From positions 95,770,951 to 95,834,950 of the forward strand of contig OX393550.1 in the NCBI GenBank assembly GCA_947650365.1: DNA of 64,000 bases. The letters are read 5' to 3'. The notes under the pieces are model-generated. The model did no database searches and was not told the origin of the DNA. It saw only the letters and a list, made by a program, of their open reading frames with translations. Of the stretch, positions 1 to 11,350 are shown piece by piece. Every line of letters starts with the position of its first letter. Within the stretch, counting starts at the first letter, position 1. The position numbers and the translations under genes are program-made. The DNA is from Chamaelirium japonicum. Its lineage: Eukaryota > Streptophyta > Magnoliopsida > Liliales > Melanthiaceae.

Positions 1-713
1 CGGCTTAAATTTCTCAGTGTTATTGATGCTGAATTGTGTTGATTGAAATAAGAACTTTGTTCACATATAATCACTTGATTACAAATTGTTTGTCATTATA
101 TTCAATGGACCAGGAGTTTATTATCTTCATGTTTAAGTGCTAATTTTAAAAATTAGGCATGTTGAACCAGGACTAGATTGTACATATTGATCATTGAAGT
201 CCTTCATAATAGCACATTTATGGACTTATTTGGAGTAGGACTTAAGGTTTGAGGTTACGTGTAGAATAAGTACAAGATTCGAGCGCACAGATGGAACGTC
301 TCTATCTCTTCCTAGTCACTTTTCTTCAATTGATATGGAGAGAGATGAGGATTTGTTTCCAGGTCCTAAAGAAACTTATGGGATCCCAAAGTAACTCCAA
401 TGTGCCATTTAACCATATCGAAATTTTTCAACCCCGACTATCAAAGAGGATAGGAGTAGCTAGAGGAGTCGGCTGATGGGGCTTTCCAACAAACTTCTTT
501 TCCCCCTTCCAATCTAAAATTCGTAAACGTGGGTTTCACATTAAGGAGATACAGCTACAATTTGGGAAAAACAAAATAACCAACCAAATATAAATTTAAA
601 TACAACCCAGTTTCTAAGAGCAAGCAGCCGTCTTTACAACCAACTCATGAAGAACAATCAATAAAATTTAAAAAAACCCATTAATCGAACAATGCACAAG
701 TTGCTGAAATCCC
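1..713. other. Intergenic or intronic AT-rich DNA, no gene recognised
   Basis: I see no convincing exon, RNA gene or transposon end here. If the candidate minus-strand exon at 720-817 is real, this stretch would be its first intron and the rest of that gene would lie beyond the left edge. A 61-codon open frame at 291-476 has no recognisable motif and is treated as chance. Confidence 0.4.
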
Positions 714-719
714 ACTTAC

Positions 720-817
720 GCCCGTTGGAAATCCTCGGTGGAGGAAGACCCAGATGCTAAGAACCAACCCAAGATCACGGAGAGCACCGCAACCGAGTGC
801 AAGAGCCCCATCTGCAT
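720..817 (-). CDS. Candidate first exon with hydrophobic N-terminus (partial gene)
   Basis: On the minus strand an ATG at 817 (a second in-frame ATG at 811) opens a 32-codon reading frame. It has a hydrophobic core (LLHSVAVLSVILGWFLA) followed by a Ser-rich stretch and Thr-Glu-Asp, which looks like a secretory signal peptide with its cleavage region. The frame runs into a consensus plant splice donor, GTAAGT, at 714-719, which gives a 98-nt exon with phase 2. The DNA upstream of the ATG (820-1190) is an unusually GC-rich island with purine tracts, as expected for a 5'UTR or promoter in this AT-rich setting. I do not recognise the protein, and the next exon would lie left of the window or has been missed. 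It could be chance: the exon is short and unsupported by homology. What is seen is the frame, hydrophobicity and donor. That it is a gene is inferred. Confidence 0.3.
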
Positions 818-1289
818 CTCCCGTCCTCAGGACCGCCGGAGAAGATCCGACGATGCCCGGAGCCGATGGAGGAGAAACGGGACGGGCGGCGAGGGTCCAG
901 AGAAGCGGCTTCCTTGCAATGGAGGCATATAGGGGCAGAGATCTCCAATGGGTGGGAAGGGGATTGTACCGCGGGAGAAGCCAAGTATCCGGCGCCGCCC
1001 GGTTAACCAGCGGGGAAGGGGATCTGGGTCCAAGAGGGAAAGGGATCTCTCGCCGGTTTCCTTTTGGGGAGGGGGGAGGACTGTGGACGGCTTTGGGAGA
1101 GGACTCGGGAGGCTTGGAGGACAGGGAGAGGCTCCGTGATTTGAACCGTTCCAATGCCAAATGCCCTTCTATTTGTGGGGATTTACTTGGAGAGTAAACC
1201 ATGTGCACGAATTTAGGGTCTGATTCAAAGGCACACACTTTGATGTTCAAGAGGTCGGGCTAATCGCTCAACACCCGTCTGCATGCAGA

Positions 1290-1860
1290 ACGTGTTTCAA
1301 CGGGGACCTACTCGTTATTGGGTGAACGAAGGTCCGACGATCTAAATCCGATACATCGAGTCTTTTCGAAAGCGTGCCATGAGGTTCGACGTCGGAGTTT
1401 TCGATGATCACACAACCAAAGAAGATGATGCGCACATAAGCATGAACAAGATAAATACCGACAATCAAGGATTTAGGATTTCACTATCAGAAATTACAAT
1501 ACTTGGATTCACCGTTTGTCGGAACCATACACCTTGTATCTCTAACCCACTTTCAGAACAATCACCACAAAAGACAAACACCACATAGAAGGACATGCCA
1601 GAGATTACTAAATCATACCGAGAGATGAAGAACCAAAGAAGTTGCCGAAGTAGACATGTCGAGAAACCTGGAGCAGACCCAAGAAGCCGAGAAAGATATC
1701 CGCCAGGAGAAAGACCTCCCATTTCTCTCTCTTCTTCTTTCCTTCTTCCTTCCTCTTCTTTCTTTCTTCTTCTCTTCCTCTCTTCTCTCTTCCATGTTCT
1801 CTCTTCGTTGACAAAGCCATCATAAACAATCTATAGTACAAACTCTAGAGGCACACACTC
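1290..1860. repeat. Diverged dispersed repeat, related to 10740-11350
   Basis: Two far-apart regions share the same order of blocks: a segment containing ATCAAGGAT, then ATCACTATCA, then TCACCGTTT.TCGGA, then a long CT-rich tract ending near CTCTCTTCG. They are too diverged to align by eye throughout. The layout, with a CT-rich tract and a TATA-like CTCTTTATAATAGAG at about 1860, resembles an LTR or its leader. Family not identified. Confidence 0.4.
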
Positions 1861-2400
1861 CTCTTTATAATAGAGAAACTGTATGACAATAGGAATCCTT
1901 TTATGACTCAAACTCAACGTCTCTGATTGCACGTGTAGTCCCCAAGTCACTGGGATGCCACTGTCTGGCACCTGGGTGACTTTGTCACGCCTTCTGCACT
2001 CGGGAGAGCCCAGGCAAAACTGTCATATGCTGCCTTTGGGTCAGGATTTTAAAAAGGCCAAAAAAAAAACCCAACACCCGCGCGTCGAGAGAGACATCAG
2101 TGGGTGCACCATAGCCACTCGGGTGGTGCTGCCAAGCACGCCCAACTCTAAGACCATGTCACAGCACCCAAGTAATTCAAAAGGCTAGCCTCTTAGAAGG
2201 AGGAGAGCACATCGAGTATATGAAGACAACTATCTCTACTTCCATTATCGATGTGGGACTAACCGATCAATAGGGTGTTTATCAGTCATTTCATTGCCAC
2301 ATATCCATCGCTCATGAGCCCTCTTTATAGATATATGCAACCCAAATACCTATCATTCGTTCTATTGCCACAAGTCCTCTTGTGTGCGTTGTTGCAGTTT
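1861..2400. other. Unassigned repeat-like DNA
   Basis: No gene seen. Around 2245-2262 lies a minus-strand copy of the GTTAGTCCCACATCG motif that is common at plant LTR starts and recurs in this window near 8412, 8655, 14230 and 17040. It suggests LTR debris. I could not define ends. Confidence 0.35.
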
Positions 2401-4384
2401 TGAATGGTTGTTCTTTTTGTTGGGTATAATATAAAAATTAATTGCATACTCCTCTTAACAAATAAAATACATTGGCCAAGTAGCTAACAATGTCCATTTA
2501 AGAAAGGTTTTCTTTTTGACGAAGGTCAAGGGATCAAACCTTGGCCTCAACCATTCTTTTACAATCCCTATTAAGTTTAGTCCCATATTGATAAGGAAAA
2601 GAATAAGTAGTAGGTTTATAAGGGTAGTCCCTCAATGAGGAAGGTAAAGATCTTATGGGCCTAAGGTCTCACACACCACACATGCGCGTGCCAGGCCGGG
2701 CCCATAGTTTGCGACTCGCGAGCCACGTGGACGCTTTCCGGGCTACCGGTAGAACTTTGTGGGCTAATCTTTTTGGGCTACAAGGCATTGGGCTGGGCTA
2801 GCTGTAGAGTTCCCCTGGAGTCAGCCTCAGCCACACAACAGCCATCATTTCGCCACCTGGAGGCGTTGGGTTGGGTCATCATTTCTTCTGTCACCCAACA
2901 GTCATGTCACAGCAACATGTCCCATGTCAGCCGCCACCTCGAGTCGCTCCTCCTGTCAACAGCTAATAAACTATTTCATCCCAATGTTTATTAAATGGCC
3001 AACCTCATACTTTCTTTAATACAGAGAGAAAACTAGAGCCTCTTCTTCCACTCCTCTTTTTGCCATATCTGAACACAATGAGCTCCGATAGAAACATCCG
3101 AGTGCAGTTCCTTCACCCTATTCAAATCCTAGGATCATATTCGGACCTGATTTGAAGAGGATATCATGATTTCGCCTTTCTTTTTTGGATTCAAGTTGAA
3201 GCTGAGTTCGATTGTTCCCTTGGAGTCGTGCCAACAGAGGAACTCAAAGGGTCGTTGTATCTGTAAGATTGGACACTGGGAGCTTCACACCGAGGAGGAC
3301 AAATCCAATCTTAGGATAGCGCTTCACGCCTCGACCGAGGCCATTTCCTCTTCCTTAATTTCCACATCTATATTCTCTACTTATAACATTTAGCATGCTT
3401 ACTAATACTTGTTAGAACTACAAAGTATCATCTCTTTGCTAGTACCTAACTATTACCATAAATATTTTAAAATATTGTTGTTGTTGAAACTGGAATGTTG
3501 TTAAACATCATAAAAGATTAGCATCTCAAAATCTATTGCTTGCCATTTTATCGTGTTATAGCAATTTACAACATTCTAAGATTGGATTTTGTAGTTGGTA
3601 TTAAAATTGCATAGTATGGCTATATTTAGTGATGCTTGGTACTAAGTTTTGACACAAGCATTATCAATTTTCAGATTTGTGCTTCATCTCGGACCTATTG
3701 CCAAGAATCCTTCCCATATCGAGTCCATGTTGGCTAAACCCAACAAATTTGATGGCAAGAATTTTAAACGTTGGCAAAACCAAATGAGGTTTTGGCTAAC
3801 TACACTAGGGTTATTGTCGGCCATTGGTGGTAGTACCACCGAGGCAAGTGATGGGTCACACCCAACCCAAGATGCACCTCCAAATAACCCACGTCGGGCT
3901 CGAAACTGCAATGTCCAACCCCCCCAAGCCGAGGCACCATCCACTTCCACTTCCACCACCTCTAGTGGCCCACAAGAGATTGATTTTCATTGTCTACACC
4001 GCATTCTTAGCGTGTTGTCAGACCGTCTATATGACATCTACTACACCACGTACCAAGAATGTCATTGAGCTTTGGGTCACCCTAGAGAGTAAGTACGGTA
4101 CGGATGATGTGGGCTTGAAGAGGTTCAAAGTCGTAGATTTTCATAAATTCAAATTTGTGGATACAACGCCCATGAATAAGCAAATCCATGAATTTAAAAT
4201 TCTAGTAGCCGACCCTAAGACCGATGACACCGATCTTAGTGAGTCGTTCCTAGTGGCCTCCTTGATTGAGAAGCTTTCTTCCTCTTGGGTAGAGTTTGGT
4301 AGGATCCTTAGCGACACCCAAGGAGAACTTACTCTTTCTCATGTCCTCACATCCCTAAGGAATGAAGAACAACAAAAAGATTAA
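2401..4384 (+). mobile_element. Decayed Ty1/copia-type LTR retrotransposon remnant
   Basis: A gag-like coding remnant at 3727-4384 is preceded by about 1 kb that reads like a leader or LTR: GC-rich transcribed-looking DNA, a CT-rich tract near 3040 and a Cys/Thr-rich open stretch. I could not find a clean TG...CA LTR pair or a tRNA primer site, and pol is absent, so boundaries are rough. The element is old and truncated. Confidence 0.4.
3649..4384 (+). pseudogene. Copia-type gag remnant, frameshifted
   Basis: The translation begins MLAKPNKFDGKNFKRWQNQM at 3727, the usual start of a plant copia gag of the UBN2 (Retrotran_gag) type: a short lead, F-D-G-x-N, then W and a basic stretch. It continues in a second frame through a block with NVIELWVTLESKYG and FHKFKFVD, the hallmark W..L...Y...D pattern of this domain, to a stop at 4384. 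The frame changes near 4035-4055, so the gene is broken. No zinc knuckle, protease or integrase follows. The product would have been a capsid-like structural protein. It is not expressed as a functional protein in this state. Confidence 0.7.
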
Positions 4385-4564
4385 TGTAAATCAAGGTTTG
4401 CAATCAGGAAGATTTCTAACATGCAGTCGGTGTTTTGCGTAAATACATGATCGAACAATCTAGGTACGGAGCATTGGAATACAATTATATGGATATTGAA
4501 GTACTTGGGGGGTTCATTGGCTTTCGATATCGTATTTTAATGAAATCATAAGATATGATATGTT

Positions 4565-4930
4565 ATGGGATTTATGGATGCAGACTATGATAGCTAGACC
4601 CAAGAGGCACCACTCAGGTGCGCAGCTACACAGCCATCAGAGAAGCCCACCTGGCCCACAAGAAGCCGCTACACCACAAGTGGGAGTGCCACACCGAGCG
4701 AGGGAAGGTCCCACCTAGCCTGGCTCTAGGAAATCGTCGCACGAACGAACATAAGCACCACACCATGCACGGGAAGGGCCCACTTGGCCTCAAGAAATCG
4801 CCTCACAAGAAAGCGGGAGCGCCACACCCAGCAGAGAACGGGTATCGAACCCGGGATAATACTCACAAGGAGCAATTCCACTACCAACTGCCCAAAGCAA
4901 AGGTGGTGGAAGAGAATGAGAATTGAGTAT
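4565..4930 (-). repeat. tRNA-derived SINE-like repeat
   Basis: On the minus strand a perfect Pol III B box (GGTTCGATACC, complement of 4841-4851) lies about 40 nt downstream of an A-box-like TGGGCAGTTGG (complement near 4884-4894). The spacing and order match a tRNA-derived SINE promoter. Cloverleaf pairing and a tRNA 3' end are not apparent, so it is not called a tRNA. The rest of the segment has His/Lys-rich open frames that look like chance. Family and ends are not certain. Confidence 0.45.
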
Positions 4931-5421
4931 GTGTTAGTTGCTATATATGCCTTTACATGATGTTGGCCACAGGTGGGTTCTTGATAGCTTTCTCCATCTG
5001 ATTAAAAAGAATTTTGGCATTTTTGTGGGCCAATAAGTCGAACTCACATGGCCATCATCTCCTCAGTTGGGTTGCAGTCTGTAGGCCCCTATGATATGGA
5101 GGTTTAGAGATATGAAAATTCGGGTTGGTTCGGGCAGTGTTAATGAGTAAATGCTTGGTGCCTCTTGTGTCTAATTTAGATTCCTTATGAATTTTTTTTT
5201 TGTCTATTTAAGTACGGGGCCTTAAAAAACCTATTCTTGGCCCCTCCAATCCATTGGTGTGTTCTTGGGCCTGGAGGGCCATTTGTGATCCTTTTTACGT
5301 CATCACATGTGTTATGTTATTTCGATCGATACTTTTGTTCCGTGGAGTATCGCATGGGCCTCTGCTATTCCCTTCAACCGTCTTCCCCTTCTCCCCCAAA
5401 TGGATATGGCTCCATTAATTA

Positions 5422-5638
5422 GGCCTTGTTTGGTACTCGAAATCTTTAACTTAAAGGAAGGAAAGCAAAGTGATTCCACCCAATTTTCCGGCAACCAAAC
5501 ATCGATATCACTTTTCTATACAAAAGTGGGGGAAACTGGACGGAATCACTATCCTCCCCCCCCCCCCCCCCCCTGGGAATCATCTTGCCCTCGCTTTCCC
5601 CCATAACGGAAAAGTCATCCTGGGTACCAAACACGGCC
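5422..5638. mobile_element. Tourist-like MITE (PIF/Harbinger type)
   Basis: The left end GGCCTTGTTTGGTAC and the right end GTACCAAACACGGCC are inverted repeats with one mismatch. The flanks read TTA on the left and TTG on the right, consistent with the 3-bp TTA/TAA target preference of PIF/Harbinger MITEs after one mutation. Length is 217 bp with no coding capacity. A long C-run (about 5555-5572) lies inside. Confidence 0.7.
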
Positions 5639-7039
5639 TTGGTGTCTTCTATTTCACAATTTATTTTGCTCAATGGGTCTTGGGATTTAGCAATGCCTTT
5701 TACTCTTTTTCCTCTACACCAGTGCCAGGTTATTCTTAATCTCTCCATTATTTCACATAGGCCTATGTGTGGTATTCTACTATTCTCTAGAGCCGACTAC
5801 TTGGTACTATCTGTGGATCCGACTATTCGCCGCTCGACTACTTGCTACTATCTGTTTCTTGGATATTCTCTCATCTTATGATATAGCAAGAAGCAGAAGA
5901 TTGTTTCTCTGTCCAGCGCGCACTGAGGTAGAGTTCAGGGTTATGGCTAGCTAGCATTAAGGAGATTATTCATCTGAGGCGTCTCTATAGGGAGTTGAGA
6001 TATCTGGGCCTACAACTCTTCACTGCGATAACTAAAGTGCTATTCAGATTGCTAGCAATCTGGTCTTTTACGAGATGACAAAGCACTTCGAGAACTGCTA
6101 CTTCACGTACCCAAGAGCGCAATGTAGGCAAGACTATCTCTATCCCTTATATTTCGTATACAGAGCAAATCACTAACTTCTTTACAAAGTCACACCCGTT
6201 TCCTTGATTTAATTCGGTTTCTTATAATCAAACTCTCGATGTTTGACCTACCGTGAGTTTGAAGGAATTGGGGGGCGGGGGGTTAGTCATATGTACAGCA
6301 AAGCATATACATCCTTACAATGTATAGCAGCCACACATGAGGACATACATGTATACATATATTTTTGCTCCATTGGTCCTAATGAGAAGTATTCATTTCC
6401 CCCCAAACCCTAGATTTTGTTTATGGAATCCAATATTGAAAGCTAGATTTTCAAAGCAATTAGATTTCATACCCCGTTCTTTTACCAAATGTTTGATAAA
6501 ATTTGACATCCCAACCCCCAGATTTTTCCACAAAGCTGAGAGCATGAGAAATTGAAGTATAGCAATTAAGATTGGTTGGACATCAATCTCCGAGTTAGGT
6601 TGGTAAAATTTTATTTGGTCTCAGCCCGAACCTGCCATCACCCTAGCCACCCATCGTTGTCCTAACCACCACCACCACCACCACCACCACTATCCGCCAC
6701 TGCCACCGTCGGCCACCGCTATCACCAGCCACCACCACAACTGACGTGGCCACGATGGCACGTACCGTCACCGCCTACCACCGGATATTTGATGTCTTGG
6801 GTCGAAAAGAACAGTAGAAATTGAAGTCCTGTGACATCAGATGTCTCAGAAATTAATATGATGTCCTAAAACATCTAGGACATCAAGGTCCTATCCAAAG
6901 AAGGGACCCTATAGACATTCAAACTGAGGTACAAAGGTGGCAAGGATAGCTAAACACCCCCTCTGGCTGCAAATTTACAGTGCAATGCATGACACCAAGA
7001 GTGACGTTATTACAAACACACTAAATAGGTCACTCCACT
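5639..7039. other. Intergenic DNA with a (CCA)n tract
   Basis: No gene seen. A (CCA)n microsatellite sits at about 6669-6690 and a G-run near 6271-6280. The last part (6900-7039) is the 3' flank of the protease gene on the minus strand, where a GTAATAAC stretch could serve as a poly(A) signal. Confidence 0.5.
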
Positions 7040-9386
7040 CTAAGCAGTTGGGTATGAAGCCTGCATGGCAATGCCACAGAGCCCTTCCATTGCACCCACA
7101 TCTCTCTCCATCCTCACATACCCCTCCTCACCCCATGATGATCCCCATGAGTTCTTCACCAGCCAGTACTTGGTGTCGTCGCTCGCTGTGCCGTAACCGA
7201 CGGCGGCCACCCCATGATCGAGATCAGTCCCACAGTCACCTGTGAAGACACCACTGGAGTAGAACTGGAAAGCAAAGCCGCCGGCATCTACAGCGACGGA
7301 GACCGGCTGGTTCGCCACCGCCATGAGGAGCGCCGCCTCACTGTTCGCCGCCACGTTCTCGTAGCCCTTGACGGAGGTCGCATGGGGTGATTCTTTCTTC
7401 GAGTTGCAGGTGCCATCAGCTCCTTGGTATGGGTAGCGTGATTCGGCCGCGAGGCCGCCGTTGGTGGCGATGAACTCGAAGGCATCGTCCATGACCCCCC
7501 CATCGCATCCTCGGTCCTCGCCGCCGGTGGTGCAATCCACGAGCTCTTGCTCCGATAAGGAGATCAACTCCCCCGTCTTGATCTGGGTTATTCCTTCGGC
7601 TGCAGCCACGGCAGAGAACGCCCAACAAGATCCTATTTCCACATTCCATATCAGCAATCTATGCACAAGTTTGAAAAGGGGTCCAGTTGTTGTTTGCACC
7701 CACAAAATAACAAAGTACCCACAGTCTTAAATTAAAGAAATTCCCATGCCATGAGTTTGATTGGCCTCGTTACTAAGGGCACCCATCAGTCGCCGCCATC
7801 GTCAAAGCTCGTGCAGTCAGTTGCCGCCGACGGAGGCCACCCCCCAGTTTCAGTGCAGGCCCACCGTGGTCATCAAGTTATGGTTTCGATCAGGTTACGG
7901 TTTCAGTAGGGAAGATGGATGCTACAATAGAAAATTGGCCTATTTTGGCAGCGTAATTAGCGGCCAGCACGCCTCTGCCACAAATGAAGGTCGGAATCGA
8001 CGATCAGCTCGAAAAAGCCGCAAATGAATGTCAAAATCAGCGTCCATCTGGGCTCCGCCGCAAATGAAGGTATGTTGGAATCCGGCGGCTAGCTCGGCTT
8101 TGCCGCTGCAAAAGATCGAATCGGCGGTAAGCTCGGCTCCACCGCAAATGAAGATCGGTATCCGACGGCCAGGTCAATTCATCGCAAATAAAGGTTGGAA
8201 TCGGCGGCCCCTCAATCTGGAAGCCAAGCCTCTGTGGACCTCCCGACTCGATCGGGTTTTGTGGCGAGAGGGTATCTACAATTGGTATTCAGAGCTGGTA
8301 CGTGCCAGGCCATTTCGGTCGGGCCTTGTTGGGCCTTTTCCCATGTTCCGCACGAGAGGAGGGCCCTTGGAGACTGTCCAACCCTAGCCTAGTGTGAGGG
8401 AGAGATTGTTGGGTTAGTCCCACAACGGCCAGGGGCGGGGGGGGGGGGGCGATGACGACTTCATATACCCCTATAGACCTCATCACCTTACGACCCAAGT
8501 TTTGGCCGTGAGGGTATCTATAATCGGTATGAGCTGGGTGCCGCCCAATCCAATTTCGGTTGGGCGCTGTTGAGCCTCTTCCCATGGTCCGCACGAGAGG
8601 GGGGCCTAGGAGTCGGTCCATTCCTTATAACCTCCTGTGAGGGAGAGATTGTAGGGTTAGTTCCACATCAGCTAGGGGAGTGTAAGGAGGCCGGAGGAAG
8701 AGGAAGAAAAAGGGCGGTGGATTAGGGTTTTTATGGGGAAGGAGAAGGGGGAAGGAGGGGAGACGGTGTTGGCGACCTGAACCAGTAGTGTTGACATCGA
8801 CGACATGCAATAGGATGGACCCATTAATTTTTAATTTAGGATTGGTTGCACCAAGTAATTGGGGGCTCTTGGCTTTTTAGTAGTGCAAATAACATTACTC
8901 CCTCCAAATAACAGAAAGCTTTGACAATGATTTCTGTGTAGTTATTTGCTCACCACATTGGCCTTGGTCCTTAACGGGAGTGACCGCACCCTTCGCCCTC
9001 CAGTCGATGCTCGATGGCACAGCCGTAGCATTCCCATACCTAAAACCCTCGGCCGCCGTCACTCCCTTCGCCTGCGAAGGCCGGAAGCCGTTATAGATCG
9101 CCCTAAACTCATCGTTGGTGAGGTCTGCGAATCGGTTGGCCCCGAGAGTGTACTTGTGCTTCCCTGCATTGAACCTCTCGACCAGCTCGAGGTTGGCCTT
9201 GAATATCTTGAACCGCCGCCGCTGCTCTTCTGCGCCCTTGTACACACGCCCGAACCGAGCCATCCACTGCCGATGCCTCTCGGACATCTTCGGACTCTCA
9301 GCCAGCTCGCGGGTGGCGGCATGAGAGGCCCAAACCGCCAATATAAGAGAGGCCACCAAGAAACAGTTGGGTGGTTGCAAGGCCAT
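7040..9386 (-). CDS. Papain-like cysteine protease precursor (C1A, SAG12/SAG39-like)
   Basis: Two exons on the minus strand: 9386-8954 and 7632-7040, joined across a GTGAGC...AG intron, giving 341 residues, the normal length for a plant prepro-papain without a granulin domain. Residues 1-24 form a signal peptide. The I29 propeptide follows, with an ERFNIN-type helix ([17 protein letters not shown], 57-73) and [12 protein letters not shown] (83-94). The mature enzyme starts around 123 (VPSSIDWR). The catalytic residues are visible: Gln141 of the oxyanion hole, Cys147 in GSCWAF, His284 in DLDHG and Asn305 in [13 protein letters not shown] (186-193) is the usual disulfide region. The intron splits the codon for Gly145 just before the active-site Cys. 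It would act in the vacuole or secretory route, and SAG12/SAG39-type members are linked to senescence proteolysis (family knowledge). The gene looks intact, with its intron enlarged by repeats. Confidence 0.9.
7960..8230. repeat. Degenerate tandem repeat inside the protease intron
   Basis: About five units of roughly 46-50 bp carry a core like CCGCAAATGAAGGTCGGAATC followed by a GGCGG...AGCTCGGCT segment. Units are diverged. The array lies wholly within the 7633-8953 intron. Confidence 0.6.
8262..8690 (+). repeat. Two diverged copies of an LTR/TRIM-like segment in the protease intron
   Basis: Two blocks about 235 bp apart share GAGGGTATCTA.AAT.GGTAT, a GGGCC-rich part, CGCACGAGAGG.GGGCC, and GTGAGGGAGAGATTGT.GGGTTAGT. 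The last piece resembles the TGTTGGGTTAGTCCCAC start of many plant LTRs, and the GGTATTCAGAGCTGG near 8283 resembles a decayed tRNA-Met primer site. This suggests LTR-element fragments in tandem. A G-run sits at about 8434-8450. Confidence 0.5.
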
Positions 9387-9473
9387 GGTAATGAAGGTTG
9401 TGAGTGAGATGCAGTACTAGATTGATGGGAAGTGTTTGAGGCTTCACACAATCAAACACCATGGTGAGATTGG

Positions 9474-9506
9474 TCTCTATATATAGAGGGGTGTGTGTGT
9501 GTGTGT

Positions 9507-9579
<73 letters not shown>
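9474..9579 (-). promoter_or_regulatory. Protease promoter: TATA box and upstream (CT)n/(CA)n tract
   Basis: Reading the minus strand, a CTATATATAG TATA box sits at about 9477-9486, roughly 95 bp before the ATG at 9386. Directly upstream is a short (CA)n run (about 9489-9507) and then a 69-bp (CT)n run (9511-9579). The TATA position suits a short 5'UTR. That the CT tract acts as a GAGA-type element is inference. Confidence 0.6.
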
Positions 9580-9582
<3 letters not shown>

Positions 9583-10205
9583 TGGCCGAAGTGGAGATGA
9601 ACTTAGCTTTCTGCCGTGGATTTTGGGGTGATTATGGCTTGGTACTATCTTTGTTTTCAAAGATTCCATACATGCAAGTCTAAGCAACCCATGCCTTATG
9701 GATTGGAGAAGCTTTCCTTTGATGTCTCACCCTTGAAGTGCTTTGGATGTTGCACCATGCAATCTCCTTCTGGCTAGGCACCTAAGCTAGCTATGTATAG
9801 ACTATGGCCTATGGGTGGTTTGTGAGGAATGCTAAGCCCACACGATATTGCATCTCATCTCTTCCACAATCCCACTGGGAAGGTCTTCGCGCTTGGCATA
9901 AGGTTGATAGCGCGCCCAAAGATGAATTAGGGATTTGATCCTGTCTGTCAGCCCAATTCGAATAGAACTTGTTAACTAACCCTTGTAAGCTTTTAACACG
10001 CACGTTTACGTTTGAACCCAAACCCGCTAGTCATTGTTAGATTCGTTTATTGTAAGTCCCGATATTTGTTACCCGGTACGATTGTTCTAATTAGACTCGA
10101 TCACAATCAGAAACATAGGCCCGACCAGGCAATATGGTTTTCAAGTCTTAAGTTTAATGTTTGCGAGTACGATTATATCCATCGACATAAACCCATATTA
10201 TACCG

Positions 10206-10258
<53 letters not shown>

Positions 10259-10739
10259 CATCGGTAAAATTTTTTTCTTGTAGTGATGATTTTCAAGCTA
10301 TAAGTTCAATGTTTGGGAGTCCAATTGGAAAACCATTTGCGCCTGCCAGAAGCTGTCAGTGTGAAAATTTTATTGGTGTCTCATACTATAGCATTGAACG
10401 TTGTGAACGCTTAGTGGTTATTTCGAGCTGTGACAGTTATTTGAGAGACAAGGACCTTGAGGATATCATCCTTTAGTATGGAGCTCGGCACTCGAGGCAT
10501 ATCTTCCTTTTAGTGGTTATTTCGTTCAAGATTTTCTTGTAAATGTCAAAACATATCTTGATTATAAAGAGATTCCCGAAGAAAAGATGGTGACCTAATT
10601 ACAAACTAAAAGTAAGTGTCAACTTCAATTCTCACAAACTCGTGAAGGAGAAAAGCACTGATACGGTCATGGCGAAGAACTAAAGGGCTATTATAAGCTT
10701 GATTTATGTTGATAAATTATTACTAAATTGTTGTTGGGA
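9580..10739. other. Intergenic DNA with a (TA)n microsatellite
   Basis: No gene recognised. A (TA)n tract runs at about 10210-10255. A weak direct repeat (around TCAAG.TTAAGTT.AATGTTTG) occurs near 10139 and 10290. The remainder is unassigned. Confidence 0.5.
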
Positions 10740-11350
10740 ATGGAACCAAGAACCTGACGTAGAAGGACAAAAGACCCTAGCGATCTAGACCCGATCCGTT
10801 GAGTCTTTTCGGAATCGTCTTGCTACAGATCAATGGTTGAAGCCTTGCGGAGATCACATCCGACAGCAAACACATAGAATTTCAAGAAACCACAAAATAG
10901 TACGAACAACGAGAAAATGATCAGCGATCAAGGATGATCACTATCAAAAGATAAAACAAGCAGTGGGTCACCGTTTATCGGACCCCTGCAAAATCGTATT
11001 TGATCCTCTCAGAAGACTCGCACACACAGAGTAGAGATTCACACACAGTAGAGATACATAATTTGCCAGAGGATTGATCATGAGATGAAAGCACCATCGA
11101 AATAAAAACTTAGGTAGACACATCGATAAACCCGAATAAAAAACTAGGTTGAGAAGGACTGAAGTGAGATCCAAAGAAAGCCCTCTCCTCTCTCTTCTAT
11201 CTTATTCCTTCTTATTTCTTTCTCTTCTTTTTCCTTTTTCTTCTCTTCTCTTTCTCTTTTACTTCCTTCCTTGATCTCTTTTCTCTTTACAATAGCTAAC
11301 AAGAACCCTAGATCGGGTCTCCTTGCCTCTCTCTCTTCGTCTCGCACTCT
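10740..11350. repeat. Second copy of the dispersed repeat seen at 1290-1860
   Basis: It shares the ordered blocks described for the first copy, including GATCAAGGAT, ATCACTATCA and TCACCGTTTATCGGA, and a CT-rich tract at 11180-11290 ending in CTCTCTCTTCG. Probably LTR or leader debris of one family. Confidence 0.4.

Noticed and set aside
681-1250. 189-codon minus-strand open frame as a gene
   Set aside because: The frame is open through GC-rich DNA, overlaps several other open frames and has no domain. The shorter exon at 720-817 in another frame is the better candidate.
4836-4900. tRNA gene on the minus strand
   Set aside because: A and B box words are present but no complete cloverleaf could be drawn. 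It is better read as a tRNA-derived SINE fragment.
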